A stretch of DNA of 39,943 nt, taken from the IMG/VR virus record IMGVR_UViG_3300048793_000066, positions 1 to 39,943 of that record; one strand, given 5' to 3'. Positions 29,948-37,586 of the stretch are shown piece after piece (the stretch's first letter is position 1; each line of letters opens with the position of its first letter). The position numbers and the translations under genes were made by a program. Source of the stretch: a virus. The notes beneath the pieces were generated by a model. That model searched no databases and was not told the origin of the DNA. It was given only the letters and a program-made list of their open reading frames with translations.

Positions 29948-30586
29948 TTACTGTTGCGCAGCCTTCTCCGCCTTCATGCGGCGCGCGTAATCCCCGAGCG
30001 ATTCCGGTTCAGGATCGGCGCTGACCACGGTCATCTGCGGAGTCGCCGCGGCTGCTGGATGAGACGTTATTTGCACTGGCGCGATGTCGCTGTCTTTCCG
30101 GATCGAAATTGTTTCAGGGTTCGACTCTTGGATGGCTGCCAGGTCCGCGGCACTGTACTCATGCATGCGGATTTTGCCGCTATCGAAGGCTTCCTTCCAG
30201 TGCTTCGCGAGGCATTCCGCGACCGACTGCATGTGACGCCCGCCCTTTTGACAGGTGTAGCTATAGACCAGGTCCTTCGACCGTCGGTCCGTGATGCTCA
30301 TAGACACGCGTTCATACGCGCCGTCCATGTAGATGCCCCACGCGAGAGAGGTCATGACGCCTTGCGTTTTCGAGCCTTGATTGGTCGCCCACGAAAAACT
30401 GGCAACGTAGCCCGATTCCCGACGATCTGCCGTCAGAGTTACAGGTACATTTTTCTTAATGACGCCCGCCGCAAAGTCGTTTGCGAATTCGTCCTTTGAT
30501 TCGAGATACACGGTGGGATGGAGCGTCTGGGCCGATGCGAACGATGCCGATGCCGCGAGCAAAACGATCAAAGCTAGGGTCTTCAT
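29948..30586 (-). CDS. Secreted protein, probable lysogenic-conversion cargo
   Basis: A 212-residue protein with a clear signal peptide (MKTLALIVLLAASASFASAQ, cut after about residue 19-20) and a GGAGG site. The mature part, YLESKDEFANDFAAGVIKKNVPVTLTADRRESGYVASFSW, follows a pattern I recall from acidobacterial exported proteins of unknown function ('F...xAAxIxKKxVPVxxxxDxxxAdY'). There is one Cys pair (TCQKGG...AECL). It has its own start signals inside the late block between terminase and head genes, as 'moron' genes do. Possibly it alters the lysogen surface. The family match is from memory. Confidence 0.75.
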   Translation of the reverse strand: MKTLALIVLLAASASFASAQTLHPTVYLESKDEFANDFAAGVIKKNVPVTLTADRRESGYVASFSWATNQGSKTQGVMTSLAWGIYMDGAYERVSMSITDRRSKDLVYSYTCQKGGRHMQSVAECLAKHWKEAFDSGKIRMHEYSAADLAAIQESNPETISIRKDSDIAPVQITSHPAAAATPQMTVVSADPEPESLGDYARRMKAEKAAQQ

Positions 30587-30656
30587 GAAAGCCTCCGTAG
30601 AACAGTGTGTACCGAGTTAAAGAGTAAATCTGTAGTACTTTTCCAAGAGTGCAACA

Positions 30657-30833
30657 TCACCACGGAATCGGGAGTTTTCGCTTCTTTTTCGCATCCTTGC
30701 GAATCCCGCGCCGCTCGCGGACCTTCTCCATGTCGCGCTTGTATTCCGGAGATTGCCAAGCCCGAACCGAGCCGAGGAGCAGAAACACAAACACTAGGAA
30801 CGAAACGCCGTATGTGATGCGAAACCAGATCAT
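30657..30833 (-). CDS. 58-residue bitopic membrane protein
   Basis: A short gene of 59 codons beginning MIWFRITYGVSFLVFVFLLL. The ATG overlaps the stop of the upstream gene as ATGA (30830-30833), which supports it. One transmembrane helix (about 7-22) is followed by a strongly basic tail (YKRDMEKVRERRGIRKDAKKKRKLPIPW), so by the positive-inside rule the tail is cytoplasmic. No family is recognised. With the genes at 29948-30586 and 30830-31015 it forms a small cargo island. Confidence 0.65.
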   Translation of the reverse strand: MIWFRITYGVSFLVFVFLLLGSVRAWQSPEYKRDMEKVRERRGIRKDAKKKRKLPIPW

Positions 30834-31015
30834 TGTCGCGCGCCAGACTGCCGGGCCATTGCGAGGTCGACTTGCGCGTCGATCGCCTCAAAATAAGCGT
30901 CATTGCCGAGCAGCGTGGCAGTGAAGCCGTTGAGCATACGTTGGTGATCGGTATACGGCCGGAATTCCTGTTTTTCTTGGGGAACTGTTTCTGGTAGGGT
31001 TTCGTTAGCCTTCAT
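30830..31015 (-). CDS. Hypothetical protein of the cargo island
   Basis: A 61-residue protein starting MKANETLPETVPQEKQEF, with GAGGTG upstream of the ATG. It has a C-terminal helix (FEAIDAQVDLAMARQSGARQ) and no membrane segment or motif. It follows the 141-bp gap after the large terminase gene and is coupled to the 58-residue membrane protein by ATGA. Not recognised. Confidence 0.6.
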   Translation of the reverse strand: MKANETLPETVPQEKQEFRPYTDHQRMLNGFTATLLGNDAYFEAIDAQVDLAMARQSGARQ

Positions 31016-31041
31016 GGTGACTCACCTCACTTTGTCGGTTA

Positions 31042-31076
31042 GGGACTCATGGGAGCGTCTAACTCCTGTGGGTCCC
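31042..31076 (+). terminator. 14-bp hairpin, better on the plus-strand RNA
   Basis: GGGACTCATGGGAG and CTCCTGTGGGTCCC (7-base loop) pair at all 14 positions in the rightward RNA (three as G-U), followed by GACTTTCTTTT. In the leftward RNA the same three positions become A-C mismatches. This favours a rightward terminator or structured RNA in a region without any rightward gene. No gene is seen elsewhere in 31016-31156. Confidence 0.45.
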
Positions 31077-31156
31077 GACTTTCTTTTGCACCTTCATAAT
31101 CGCATTCGCAGCCGCTCAGTACCATAGAGCTAAAGTACCGTTTTTTAAACCGATGG

Positions 31157-33088
31157 CTACCCACGCCATTTGTTCACCCAGTTTGACCCCCGTCCCGAAC
31201 CCCTGGACCCCCCTCCTTGATCGGGATCACCCCCAGAACCCCCATTCTTGCCCCCTTCCGGCCCCGTAGGAGGGACTTTGAGCGCCTCGGCGAGTTCCCC
31301 TAGCCTGCGGAGCGTTGCCTGCCCCAGAACGTACAGGGCGGCCAAAGCATAGACCTCCAGGTCGAGCGCCTCGTTCCGGGCCCGGATCTTCACGTATTCC
31401 CGGACGGTGCCCCGCCCGCGCTTGTATCGGCGGACGGCTTTCTCGGCCGTGAGCTGCGCGAGGTATTCCTCCTCGATGAAATCGGGGAGGTGCATGAAGC
31501 CGGGCCCGTGCGCTGGGATTTTGAGTCGCGCGAAGATGCGGTCCTTCGCCGTGTCGGTTCCGATCGTGAAGAGACGGACGCGGTATTGATTGTTCGTGGA
31601 GAATTTTCCGAGGATTTCCTTGGCCGACTCGCTCGACCCTTTGAGCGCGAACACGCGGCGCCCCTGGCGAGCCCTCACGAACTTATAAACCGAATCGGTG
31701 TGCGAGCCGCCGGAATCGATCATGGTCGAAGAGATTTTTACATTCTGCCCGGAACCGTGCTCCCATGTGGAAACGAGGAACGAATCGAGTTCGTCCCACA
31801 CCTGCTCCTGCCCGGGATCTCCCCAGAATTGCTGGTACGCAATGAGCCACGATTCCTCCTTGTCGCCCCATCCTTTCACGACCGCTTCGAGCCGATCGCC
31901 CTGGACGTCGACACTCGCCGTGAGCAGACCAACTCCGTCCGGGACTTCCGCTTTATACGCCTCGAGTCGGGACTTCAGAGTGAGCGCCTCGATCGCGTCG
32001 CCGTCCTCCTCCCACGTTTCGCCAAGCCGGAGATTGATGAACGCCTTCAGCTTCTCGGCATTTTTCTCGCGGTTCGCTTCGTGCCACTCCTGCGCGAGCG
32101 CGAACCAATTCTCGCGCCATGGCGAGTAGAGCGCATTGATGTGAAAGCCCACGACCGGACGCCCGGGCATTTCCGCGACCCACGCGCCGGCGTTGAGCAT
32201 TTGCTGCTTGTAGCGCTCCGGGATTTTTACTTTGCAGCCGGCACAGATGAACGCGACGCTCGCCGGATCGACCTGGTGATCGGCGTTCGTTTCGTAGTGC
32301 AACCGATACTCCTTGGTCTCCGGGTCCCTCCACCAAAGCACCTGCATCATTCCGCAGAACGGACACGGGACGTGGAACCTCCGCATGTCGCTTCGCAGGA
32401 AGTCGCGCTCGATCGGAGAGATACCTTTCGGCTTTGCCGGCGTCGACCCCTTCACGATCTTAAAATCGGCGTACGCGTCGGTGCGCCGCGTGCCGATGGC
32501 GACTGGATCTCCTTCGCCGTCGACGTCGAGCGGGTAGCCGTCCACCTCGTCGAATAGAACAATTGGCACGGGATCCGAGCGGAGCCCGGCGCCGGAGTTC
32601 GCTCCGGTCAGCTTCAGGAATCCGCCCGGAAATTCTTTCAGCGCGAGGGTGTTCCCTGCGCGCCTCGAGGTCGGCGGCCGGATTTTCGCGCGCAGCGCAG
32701 CGCACGCGTCGATCATGGGAGTGATTCGCTTCTTCCCGTAGTCCTTCGCGTTATCGATGGTCGGCTGAACCATCATGATCGGCTTCGGATCGGCGTCGAC
32801 GAAATAGCCGATGACGTTATTCAGGACCGCATCCGAGTAGCCCACCTGCGTGGACTTCATGATCGCGACCTCGTGAACGAGCGGGTCAAGAATGCAGTCC
32901 ATCATTTCGATTTGGAATTTTTCGGGCTTGAACGGACCGGGACGCGACGTCGTGCCCTTCGGGAGAATGCGGTTGCTAATCGCCCACTCCGAGATGGTGA
33001 TGTCGGGCGGCGGGTCGAAGTGATTCCAAACTCGGGAGACGAGGGACGCGCAGTTAGCCTGCGCGCTTTCGTGTGTTCGTGTTTCCAT
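31157..33088 (-). CDS. Terminase large subunit (GpA family)
   Basis: A 643-residue DNA-packaging motor of the lambda GpA type (phage_GPA). The ATPase domain has a Walker A-like KSTQVGYSD (about 78-86) and Walker B IVLFDEVDGYP (DE at 180-181). A zinc-knuckle-like CPFC...CAGC pair lies at about 246-281. The C-terminal nuclease part has acidic residues in VQGDRLEA and TMIDSGGSHTDSV. It should make staggered cos cuts and pump DNA into proheads. A Gly/Ser-rich tail closes it. Overlaps the small subunit by 35 bases. Confidence 0.95.
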   Translation of the reverse strand: METRTHESAQANCASLVSRVWNHFDPPPDITISEWAISNRILPKGTTSRPGPFKPEKFQIEMMDCILDPLVHEVAIMKSTQVGYSDAVLNNVIGYFVDADPKPIMMVQPTIDNAKDYGKKRITPMIDACAALRAKIRPPTSRRAGNTLALKEFPGGFLKLTGANSGAGLRSDPVPIVLFDEVDGYPLDVDGEGDPVAIGTRRTDAYADFKIVKGSTPAKPKGISPIERDFLRSDMRRFHVPCPFCGMMQVLWWRDPETKEYRLHYETNADHQVDPASVAFICAGCKVKIPERYKQQMLNAGAWVAEMPGRPVVGFHINALYSPWRENWFALAQEWHEANREKNAEKLKAFINLRLGETWEEDGDAIEALTLKSRLEAYKAEVPDGVGLLTASVDVQGDRLEAVVKGWGDKEESWLIAYQQFWGDPGQEQVWDELDSFLVSTWEHGSGQNVKISSTMIDSGGSHTDSVYKFVRARQGRRVFALKGSSESAKEILGKFSTNNQYRVRLFTIGTDTAKDRIFARLKIPAHGPGFMHLPDFIEEEYLAQLTAEKAVRRYKRGRGTVREYVKIRARNEALDLEVYALAALYVLGQATLRRLGELAEALKVPPTGPEGGKNGGSGGDPDQGGGSRGSGRGSNWVNKWRG

Positions 33089-33554
33089 CCTTGCCTTTGT
33101 TCGCGAGGTACGCGAGAGCTTCCTTGATCGCCTTCTCGATCTTGGCCTGAATCATGACTCGCGAGGTTTCGCCCACCAGCTCGGGAGCGAGCCGCGGCGG
33201 GATCGACATCATGCGGGCCTTCGTCGTGAGCACCAGATCCGTAAGCATTTGCTCGATGTCCGGGATCGCTACGAGCTGGGAGCGCTCCTTCGCGAGCTCA
33301 ATCTCACGGAGATCCGCGTCGGCCCGCAGCAACCGAACCCGCTCCTCGCGCTCGCCGGCATACGCGCCGTCGCCCACCGGAACGGATTTCTTTTCGAGAG
33401 CCGCCTGCAGGTACCGGATGTACCAGAGCATGCACTTCACGGGATCGTACTGCCCCCGCGCTTCCTTGGGCATGCCCTCCTTGACGAGCTGCTGAACCCG
33501 TTGCTCGGTGAGGTTCAGTGCCTGGGCGACGCGGCCAACATCAGCAAGTGGCAT
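33054..33554 (-). CDS. Terminase small subunit (Nu1-like)
   Basis: A 166-residue protein. The start MPLADVGRVAQALNLTEQRVQQLVKEGMPKEARGQYDP is a winged helix-turn-helix of the Nu1 type (recognition helix TEQRVQQLVKEGMP), which binds the cos region. The middle is helical (REERVRLLRADADLREIELAKERSQLV), as in Nu1-like subunits that bind the large subunit. It overlaps the upstream gene by 14 bases. The longer frame before this ATG lies in another gene and is not part of it. Confidence 0.88.
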   Translation of the reverse strand: MPLADVGRVAQALNLTEQRVQQLVKEGMPKEARGQYDPVKCMLWYIRYLQAALEKKSVPVGDGAYAGEREERVRLLRADADLREIELAKERSQLVAIPDIEQMLTDLVLTTKARMMSIPPRLAPELVGETSRVMIQAKIEKAIKEALAYLANKGKDGNTNTRKRAG

Positions 33555-33753
33555 CGCGAACTTCCGGGACGATACAGTACGCGAACACTTGGCGGTACTC
33601 GGCGGCGCACGGGTCCTCGGGTTCGTCGAGCATCTTGTGGAAGCCAAAAAAACGCTCGCCCCACACGACCACCTCGGGCAGCTTCTGAAACGGCGGGATG
33701 GTAACGTCCGCGACATACGCTCCATTGTCCATTGCTAGTCGAATCCTCATCAT
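33541..33753 (-). CDS. Hypothetical protein between methyltransferase and terminase
   Basis: A 70-residue protein starting MMRIRLAMDNGAYVADVTIPPFQKLPEVVVWGERFF. The first ATG overlaps the methyltransferase stop (ATGA at 33750-33753). It looks like a small beta-rich domain with a C-terminal AAEYRQVFAYCIVPE. I recall similar short genes beside terminases, without a role. The coupling on both sides supports the frame. Confidence 0.7.
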   Translation of the reverse strand: MMRIRLAMDNGAYVADVTIPPFQKLPEVVVWGERFFGFHKMLDEPEDPCAAEYRQVFAYCIVPEVRDATC

Positions 33754-35060
33754 TGCCGCGCCTCCCGTTTTGCTTTCTTCCCCGTGGCCTGCTCCCAGCG
33801 CAGAGCGATGACGTCGCAGAATTTCGGCTCCAGCTCGCACAGGTACGCCGCGCGGCCGAGCTTCTCGCATGAGATGAGCGTCGACCCGAATCCGCCGAAG
33901 GGATCGAAAACGATGTCGCCTTTCTTCGTGGAATTTTTCAGCAGCTTGTCCATGAGCGCAACCGGCTTCATGGTGGGGTGCTCTTCGTTCCGTTTCGGCC
34001 GTGGGATCTTCAGGACCGTGGTGGAGATTTCCTCGACGGCCATCTTCTCGCCGCGGATTTCAAACCACTGGTCGCCAAGCCTGAGACGGTAGCGATTCGG
34101 CTCGACCTGGGTGAGCGGCGCCTCCAGCATGAACTCCGAGATCGTTGTGGACTTGCGGTCGCCGTACCACCTGTGCGAGGCGGTGGGTTTCCATCCGTAG
34201 AGAATCGGCTCGTGCTGCCACTGGTAGTCCGACCGGCCGAGCACCAGCGCGTCCTTGCACCAGACGAGGCAGCCGGCAAGCTTGAAACCTGTTTCCTTGA
34301 ACGCGCCGCGAAAGTTGAGTCCCTCGGTGTCAGCGTGGCAAACATAGATCGCGCCGCCATCCTTCAGCATGCGGAACATCACGCCGTACGCGCGGACGAG
34401 GAACTTCCGGAACTTCGAGTCCTCCATGTCGTCGTTCTGAATCTTGCCGGCGCCGCCTTCGTAGTTCACGTTGTACGGAGGGTCGGTGAAGATGGCGTCC
34501 GCGCGCGCGCCGGCGAAAAGTTTCTCGATGATGAACGGGTCCGTCGAGTCACCGCAGATGACTCGATGCTTTCCGAGCGTGATGACTTCGCCTGGGAAAG
34601 AGGTGGGTTTTTGCGGCGCCGCCGGTACCGCGTCCTCGTCGATGCCTTCGAGCAGTCCGCCATCGCCCATCGATAAGAGCGCGGAGAGCTCGTCCGCATC
34701 GAACCCCGTCGCCAGGAGATCGAAGCCCATCTTCGACAAGTCTCCCAACTCAAGCTTCAAGAGATCCTCGTCCCACTCCGCCTCCTGTCCGGATCTGTTA
34801 TCCGCGAGGCGAAATGCCTTGACCTGCGCGGGAGTGAGACCTGTGGCGACGTGGACCGGGACTTCCTTCATGCCGAGACGGAGCGCGGCGAGCAACCTGG
34901 TGTGCCCCGCGATGATTACGCCGTCCTTGTCGACGATGATCGGGACGCGGAATCCGAACTCCTTGATCGATGCCGCTACTTTTTCGACGGCCGCTTCATT
35001 TTTTCGTGGGTTCCCCTTGTACGGGGTGATTTTATCGACGGCCCACGCGGAAACTTTCAT
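33750..35060 (-). CDS. ParB-domain DNA N6-adenine methyltransferase
   Basis: A 436-residue fusion. Residues about 1-110 are a ParB/Srx-type domain (SIKEFGFRVPIIVDKDGVIIAGHTRLLAALRLG: the IIAGHTR box binds nucleotide in this fold). Residues about 160-425 are a type II N6-adenine (or N4-cytosine) methyltransferase with DPPYNVNY (about 193) and the S-adenosylmethionine site FDPFGGFGSTL (about 385), order beta. The start is taken at MKVSAWAVDK; GTG codons 12-15 bases upstream are possible. Such ParB-methyltransferases are common next to phage terminases and may protect or mark DNA. Confidence 0.93.
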   Translation of the reverse strand: MKVSAWAVDKITPYKGNPRKNEAAVEKVAASIKEFGFRVPIIVDKDGVIIAGHTRLLAALRLGMKEVPVHVATGLTPAQVKAFRLADNRSGQEAEWDEDLLKLELGDLSKMGFDLLATGFDADELSALLSMGDGGLLEGIDEDAVPAAPQKPTSFPGEVITLGKHRVICGDSTDPFIIEKLFAGARADAIFTDPPYNVNYEGGAGKIQNDDMEDSKFRKFLVRAYGVMFRMLKDGGAIYVCHADTEGLNFRGAFKETGFKLAGCLVWCKDALVLGRSDYQWQHEPILYGWKPTASHRWYGDRKSTTISEFMLEAPLTQVEPNRYRLRLGDQWFEIRGEKMAVEEISTTVLKIPRPKRNEEHPTMKPVALMDKLLKNSTKKGDIVFDPFGGFGSTLISCEKLGRAAYLCELEPKFCDVIALRWEQATGKKAKREARQ

Positions 35061-35194
35061 CTCTGTGCCCACCACGCCTCCAAAACGAAAAAGAAAAACA
35101 AAGTCCGTCAAAACTTTTCAGTCGCAAGACATTAATCGCACTCGCCGTCACCCGCCGCCGGCGCCCCCAGGGGGAGGACCCAAACGACACCGCA
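35061..35194. other. 134-bp non-coding gap, candidate cos/promoter region
   Basis: No gene is seen. The stretch has a palindromic CCCCC-A-GGGGG (about 35164-35174), a GC-rich CGCCGGCGGCGGG tract and, on the leftward side, TTTTGACGGACTTTG followed by a T-rich tract. As the last clear gap before the packaging genes it is the likeliest place for the late promoter or the cos site, but I see no certain signal. Confidence 0.35.
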
Positions 35195-35950
35195 TCAGGT
35201 GAAACAAAACGCGGTGTTGCACCCTCTGTCCTCGCCTGCCGAGGCCTCGGCGAAGACCACGTCGTCGAGCGGCACACATGACCCATGCAGGTAGAAGTGT
35301 GGATCGATCGCACGCATCTCACGCTCAAGCATGACCGCTGCCACGAAGTCAGCCGGCCAGTTCGTCTTCATGTCCAGCCACTCTTCATCTCCGGCGTTCG
35401 GACACATCCAACACGCTGACCGTGGCGGTCGCGGCCATCCAAGAGATTCCAGAAGCGCCAAGCACTCACGGCGCCGGAGCCGCAGATCCCACACGATCGG
35501 ATAGTAGTGCTGGATCCAGTTTCGATGTGGGTTGCGAACCCGGCGCATCTCGTCAAGCGATATCCCGAACCACAGACGGCACGTCTTCACGCCAATGGAA
35601 CGAAGCCAACGCTCGATGACGTCGCGCTTCCACGTGCCGGAGCAAAAGTTGCTGAGTTTGCCCTTCGCACTGAGCGTGGTGAAGCCGGGTAGCAGAGGCG
35701 AATTCTCGATATCGAACAGCCGAACCTGCGTGAAGGAATCACTGCGTACGCGCTCAACCGATACTCCCGCAGATTTCAATCTCGGATAGATGCAGCCATC
35801 GAAGTATTCCCACGTCGCAGATCGCTCCCTACCTGTGTCCACGATCACCGCGAGATCTGGCTTCGCCAGCTTGCCTGAGCAGATTGCCGCGCCGATCGCA
35901 GCACTCTGCGTTCCTCCGCCGCAACACCACACTTGCGTTGGATCGCTCAC
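35195..35950 (-). CDS. PAPS-reductase-like PP-loop protein (IbrA-like)
   Basis: A 251-residue member of the adenine-nucleotide alpha-hydrolase superfamily. The PP-loop is CGGGTQSAAIGAAI (about 10-23), followed by a DTGRERSATWEYF segment and a C-terminal Cys pair SACWMCPNAGDEEW (Cys 180 and 183); another Cys is in NFCSGTWKRD (103). Enzymes of this fold activate substrates by adenylation, for instance in sulfate reduction or tRNA/DNA modification. Phage members (IbrA, DndC-related) lie beside ParB-like genes, as here. The GTG start lacks a strong ribosome site. Substrate unknown. Confidence 0.85.
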   Translation of the reverse strand: MSDPTQVWCCGGGTQSAAIGAAICSGKLAKPDLAVIVDTGRERSATWEYFDGCIYPRLKSAGVSVERVRSDSFTQVRLFDIENSPLLPGFTTLSAKGKLSNFCSGTWKRDVIERWLRSIGVKTCRLWFGISLDEMRRVRNPHRNWIQHYYPIVWDLRLRRRECLALLESLGWPRPPRSACWMCPNAGDEEWLDMKTNWPADFVAAVMLEREMRAIDPHFYLHGSCVPLDDVVFAEASAGEDRGCNTAFCFT

Positions 35951-36005
35951 AGCGATGCCGCCTTGTGCAGGACTTCCCCTGAAGCGAGTCGGCTGTCTCT
36001 ACCTC

Positions 36006-36305
36006 TCACTTCGGCACCCACCTGACGGACACCTCAAAGTGCCCGAACAGAGTCAGTAATTCCAGGCGACCGCGAACGTCGAACTTACGGTACACGAGTG
36101 CAGCATATTCCTTCGCCGTTCTCTCCGTGATGTTCAAAGCGGTTTGAATCTCCTTATTGCTACGTCCAGTCAAGAGCAGCTCGAACACTCGATATTGCTG
36201 CGGGGAGAGGTTGACGTTTCTGACCTTGAGCGAGAGCTTTTTCGATAATCGCGCTGCGGTTATCGACGAGCCGCCGAGTTCGATATATTTATCCTCCCAA
36301 TTCAT
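36006..36305 (-). CDS. LuxR/GerE-type HTH regulator
   Basis: A 99-residue protein with the GerE-type HTH: LSPQQYRVFELLLTGRSNKEIQTALNITERTAKEYAALVYRKFDVRGRLEL, in which the recognition helix is ERTAKEYAALVYRKF. There is no receiver or ligand domain, so it is a bare DNA-binding protein. Its start overlaps the minor-tail-like gene (ATGA at 36302-36305). It lies one gene before the methyltransferase and terminase, so a late-gene activator is a fair guess. Confidence 0.85.
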   Translation of the reverse strand: MNWEDKYIELGGSSITAARLSKKLSLKVRNVNLSPQQYRVFELLLTGRSNKEIQTALNITERTAKEYAALVYRKFDVRGRLELLTLFGHFEVSVRWVPK

Positions 36306-36949
36306 CCCGCGAGGTGGCCCGCTTTCTGTAGGATCTCGCGAGAAAACTCTTCCGTAAAGATCGTCGCGAACCGTTGACCTATGACCGCGACCATTGCGTC
36401 GCGCAGATGCGTGTGGATTGGCAGTCGCGCGGACGCTTTGAATGAATAAATCTCGACCGTATCGGACGAAGTCTTGCCCGTCGCGATGCGCTGGAACACA
36501 CCGACGTTCGGAATGATGAACGTGTTTTTTTTGCCCTTGTTGCCGATGAAGTTAAGATTTGTGTAGCGAAAAGCGGTTGGCACAGACTGAGAAAATGACG
36601 GTCTTGCAGCTTCGCCGGTGAGCGGGATCGCGATACCTTCTCCTGCAATAGGCTCCTTCGTTCCGCCTTCCTCGAGGAACCCGAGCAGCAACGGCGCTCC
36701 CTGCACATTCGTATCGACACCGATGATCGCCGTCAGATTGCCCACTTTACTATATTGCAAAATCTTAATGCGATTTAAAATAAATTGCTTCCGAATCGTC
36801 AGTTCGCGCTGCATATCCTTGCGACCAGCATCCACCGCTTCCTTTGCGGTTCTCGTGATCGCATTGTTCGTCGCGTATGGAAGCTGGCGAAGAACGGCGG
36901 CTGTAAGCTTCACGACCGACTCGATGTCCACGCTAATTTTTATATCCAT
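36302..36949 (-). CDS. Minor tail protein Z-like
   Basis: A 215-residue protein starting MDIKISVDIESVVKLTAAVLRQLPYATNNAITRTAKEAVDAGRKDMQRELTIRKQFILNRIKI. This matches the start of prophage minor tail protein Z (a helix with 'ALNxTAxxAxxxxxxxLxxxxxIrxxxIrxrI'). The rest has GTKEPIAGEGIAIPLTG and ...HTHLRDAMVAVIGQRFATIFTEEF. In lambda, Z stands beside U in the tail genes. Here it lies far away, between an early-type gene and an HTH gene. The upstream stop (TGA) is one base before its ATG. Confidence 0.65.
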   Translation of the reverse strand: MDIKISVDIESVVKLTAAVLRQLPYATNNAITRTAKEAVDAGRKDMQRELTIRKQFILNRIKILQYSKVGNLTAIIGVDTNVQGAPLLLGFLEEGGTKEPIAGEGIAIPLTGEAARPSFSQSVPTAFRYTNLNFIGNKGKKNTFIIPNVGVFQRIATGKTSSDTVEIYSFKASARLPIHTHLRDAMVAVIGQRFATIFTEEFSREILQKAGHLAG

Positions 36950-36950
36950 T

Positions 36951-37364
36951 TCACCCTCTCAGAAACGCGCGAATTTGGTCGAAGTCCTCGGTGATCAGCG
37001 CCGCCATTTTCACCATCAAATCGGGTTCTCGAATTTCGGGCGCGTACACGGCGACTGGCCTGCCGGCTCCGACAGCCCAGCCCATCTCCATGCTGGCGCT
37101 CGGACCGCACGGCATCACCATCACCAGAGCCTCGCAGGATCTCAGAGCGTTCATGTCTCGCGCGAATCCACGATTGGCACACTCGTGCTCCAAACCGAGA
37201 ATATATTCAGTCGGAGACCATGTTTGCCAAGCCGGATCAACCTCTCTCCAGCTGAAACCCTCAGAGGTTCTGAAGTCGTACACTTCATGCCCGTCATCTC
37301 GCAGGATTCCCACGACTGCTTGCTGATATGTGTTTCTCCATGAACTCGCAACGTAGATTTTCAT
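36951..37364 (-). CDS. Nucleoside 2-deoxyribosyltransferase-like protein
   Basis: A 137-residue protein starting MKIYVASSWRNTYQQAVVGILRDDGHEVYDFR, the N-terminal strand-turn-helix of the nucleoside 2-deoxyribosyltransferase-like fold. Then come DMNALRSCEALVMVMPCGPSASMEMGWAVGAGRPVAVY (the 'SxSxxxExGxAxGxxxPv' binding loop). The fold binds nucleotides or their sugars. Phage members may act in nucleotide salvage or signal degradation. ATG overlaps the upstream stop (37361-37364). True activity unknown. Confidence 0.85.
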   Translation of the reverse strand: MKIYVASSWRNTYQQAVVGILRDDGHEVYDFRTSEGFSWREVDPAWQTWSPTEYILGLEHECANRGFARDMNALRSCEALVMVMPCGPSASMEMGWAVGAGRPVAVYAPEIREPDLMVKMAALITEDFDQIRAFLRG

Positions 37365-37576
37365 TGCCTACTCCTGAACCGATCCGCGACCCGGCAATTT
37401 CCCCAATGCGGCTCAAGCGCTTCAACGCCAGCGGTTGTCCGGACGTCGAACGGCATTTTCTTCCCCTTCGGCGTGTTCCACCATTCGATTGGCGCGTTGC
37501 AACCGCTGCAGTGGGACAGGTTCAGGAACGAGTAGCCGAAGGACGTGAGATCGTCGCGCCGGTTTGGAATTGGCAT
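37361..37576 (-). CDS. Small zinc-binding phage protein
   Basis: A 71-residue protein starting MPIPNRRDD with AGGGGAAAGAAA upstream, just after the TAG of the previous gene. CSGCNAPIEWWNTPKGKKMPFDV followed by HWGNC is a zinc-binding pattern (CxxC...C-C/H) I know from phage proteins ('CxxCxxxIxWxxTPxGKxMPxd...H..xC'), which may relate to replication or host-takeover genes. Alternative upstream ATG at 37615 lies inside the previous gene and lacks a ribosome site. Confidence 0.75.
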   Translation of the reverse strand: MPIPNRRDDLTSFGYSFLNLSHCSGCNAPIEWWNTPKGKKMPFDVRTTAGVEALEPHWGNCRVADRFRSRQ

Positions 37577-37586
37577 TTTCTTTCCC

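Noticed and set aside
30583-30903. 106-residue leftward frame over the cargo island
   Set aside because: It overlaps the better supported 58-residue gene, which has an ATGA coupling and a clean transmembrane-plus-basic-tail design.
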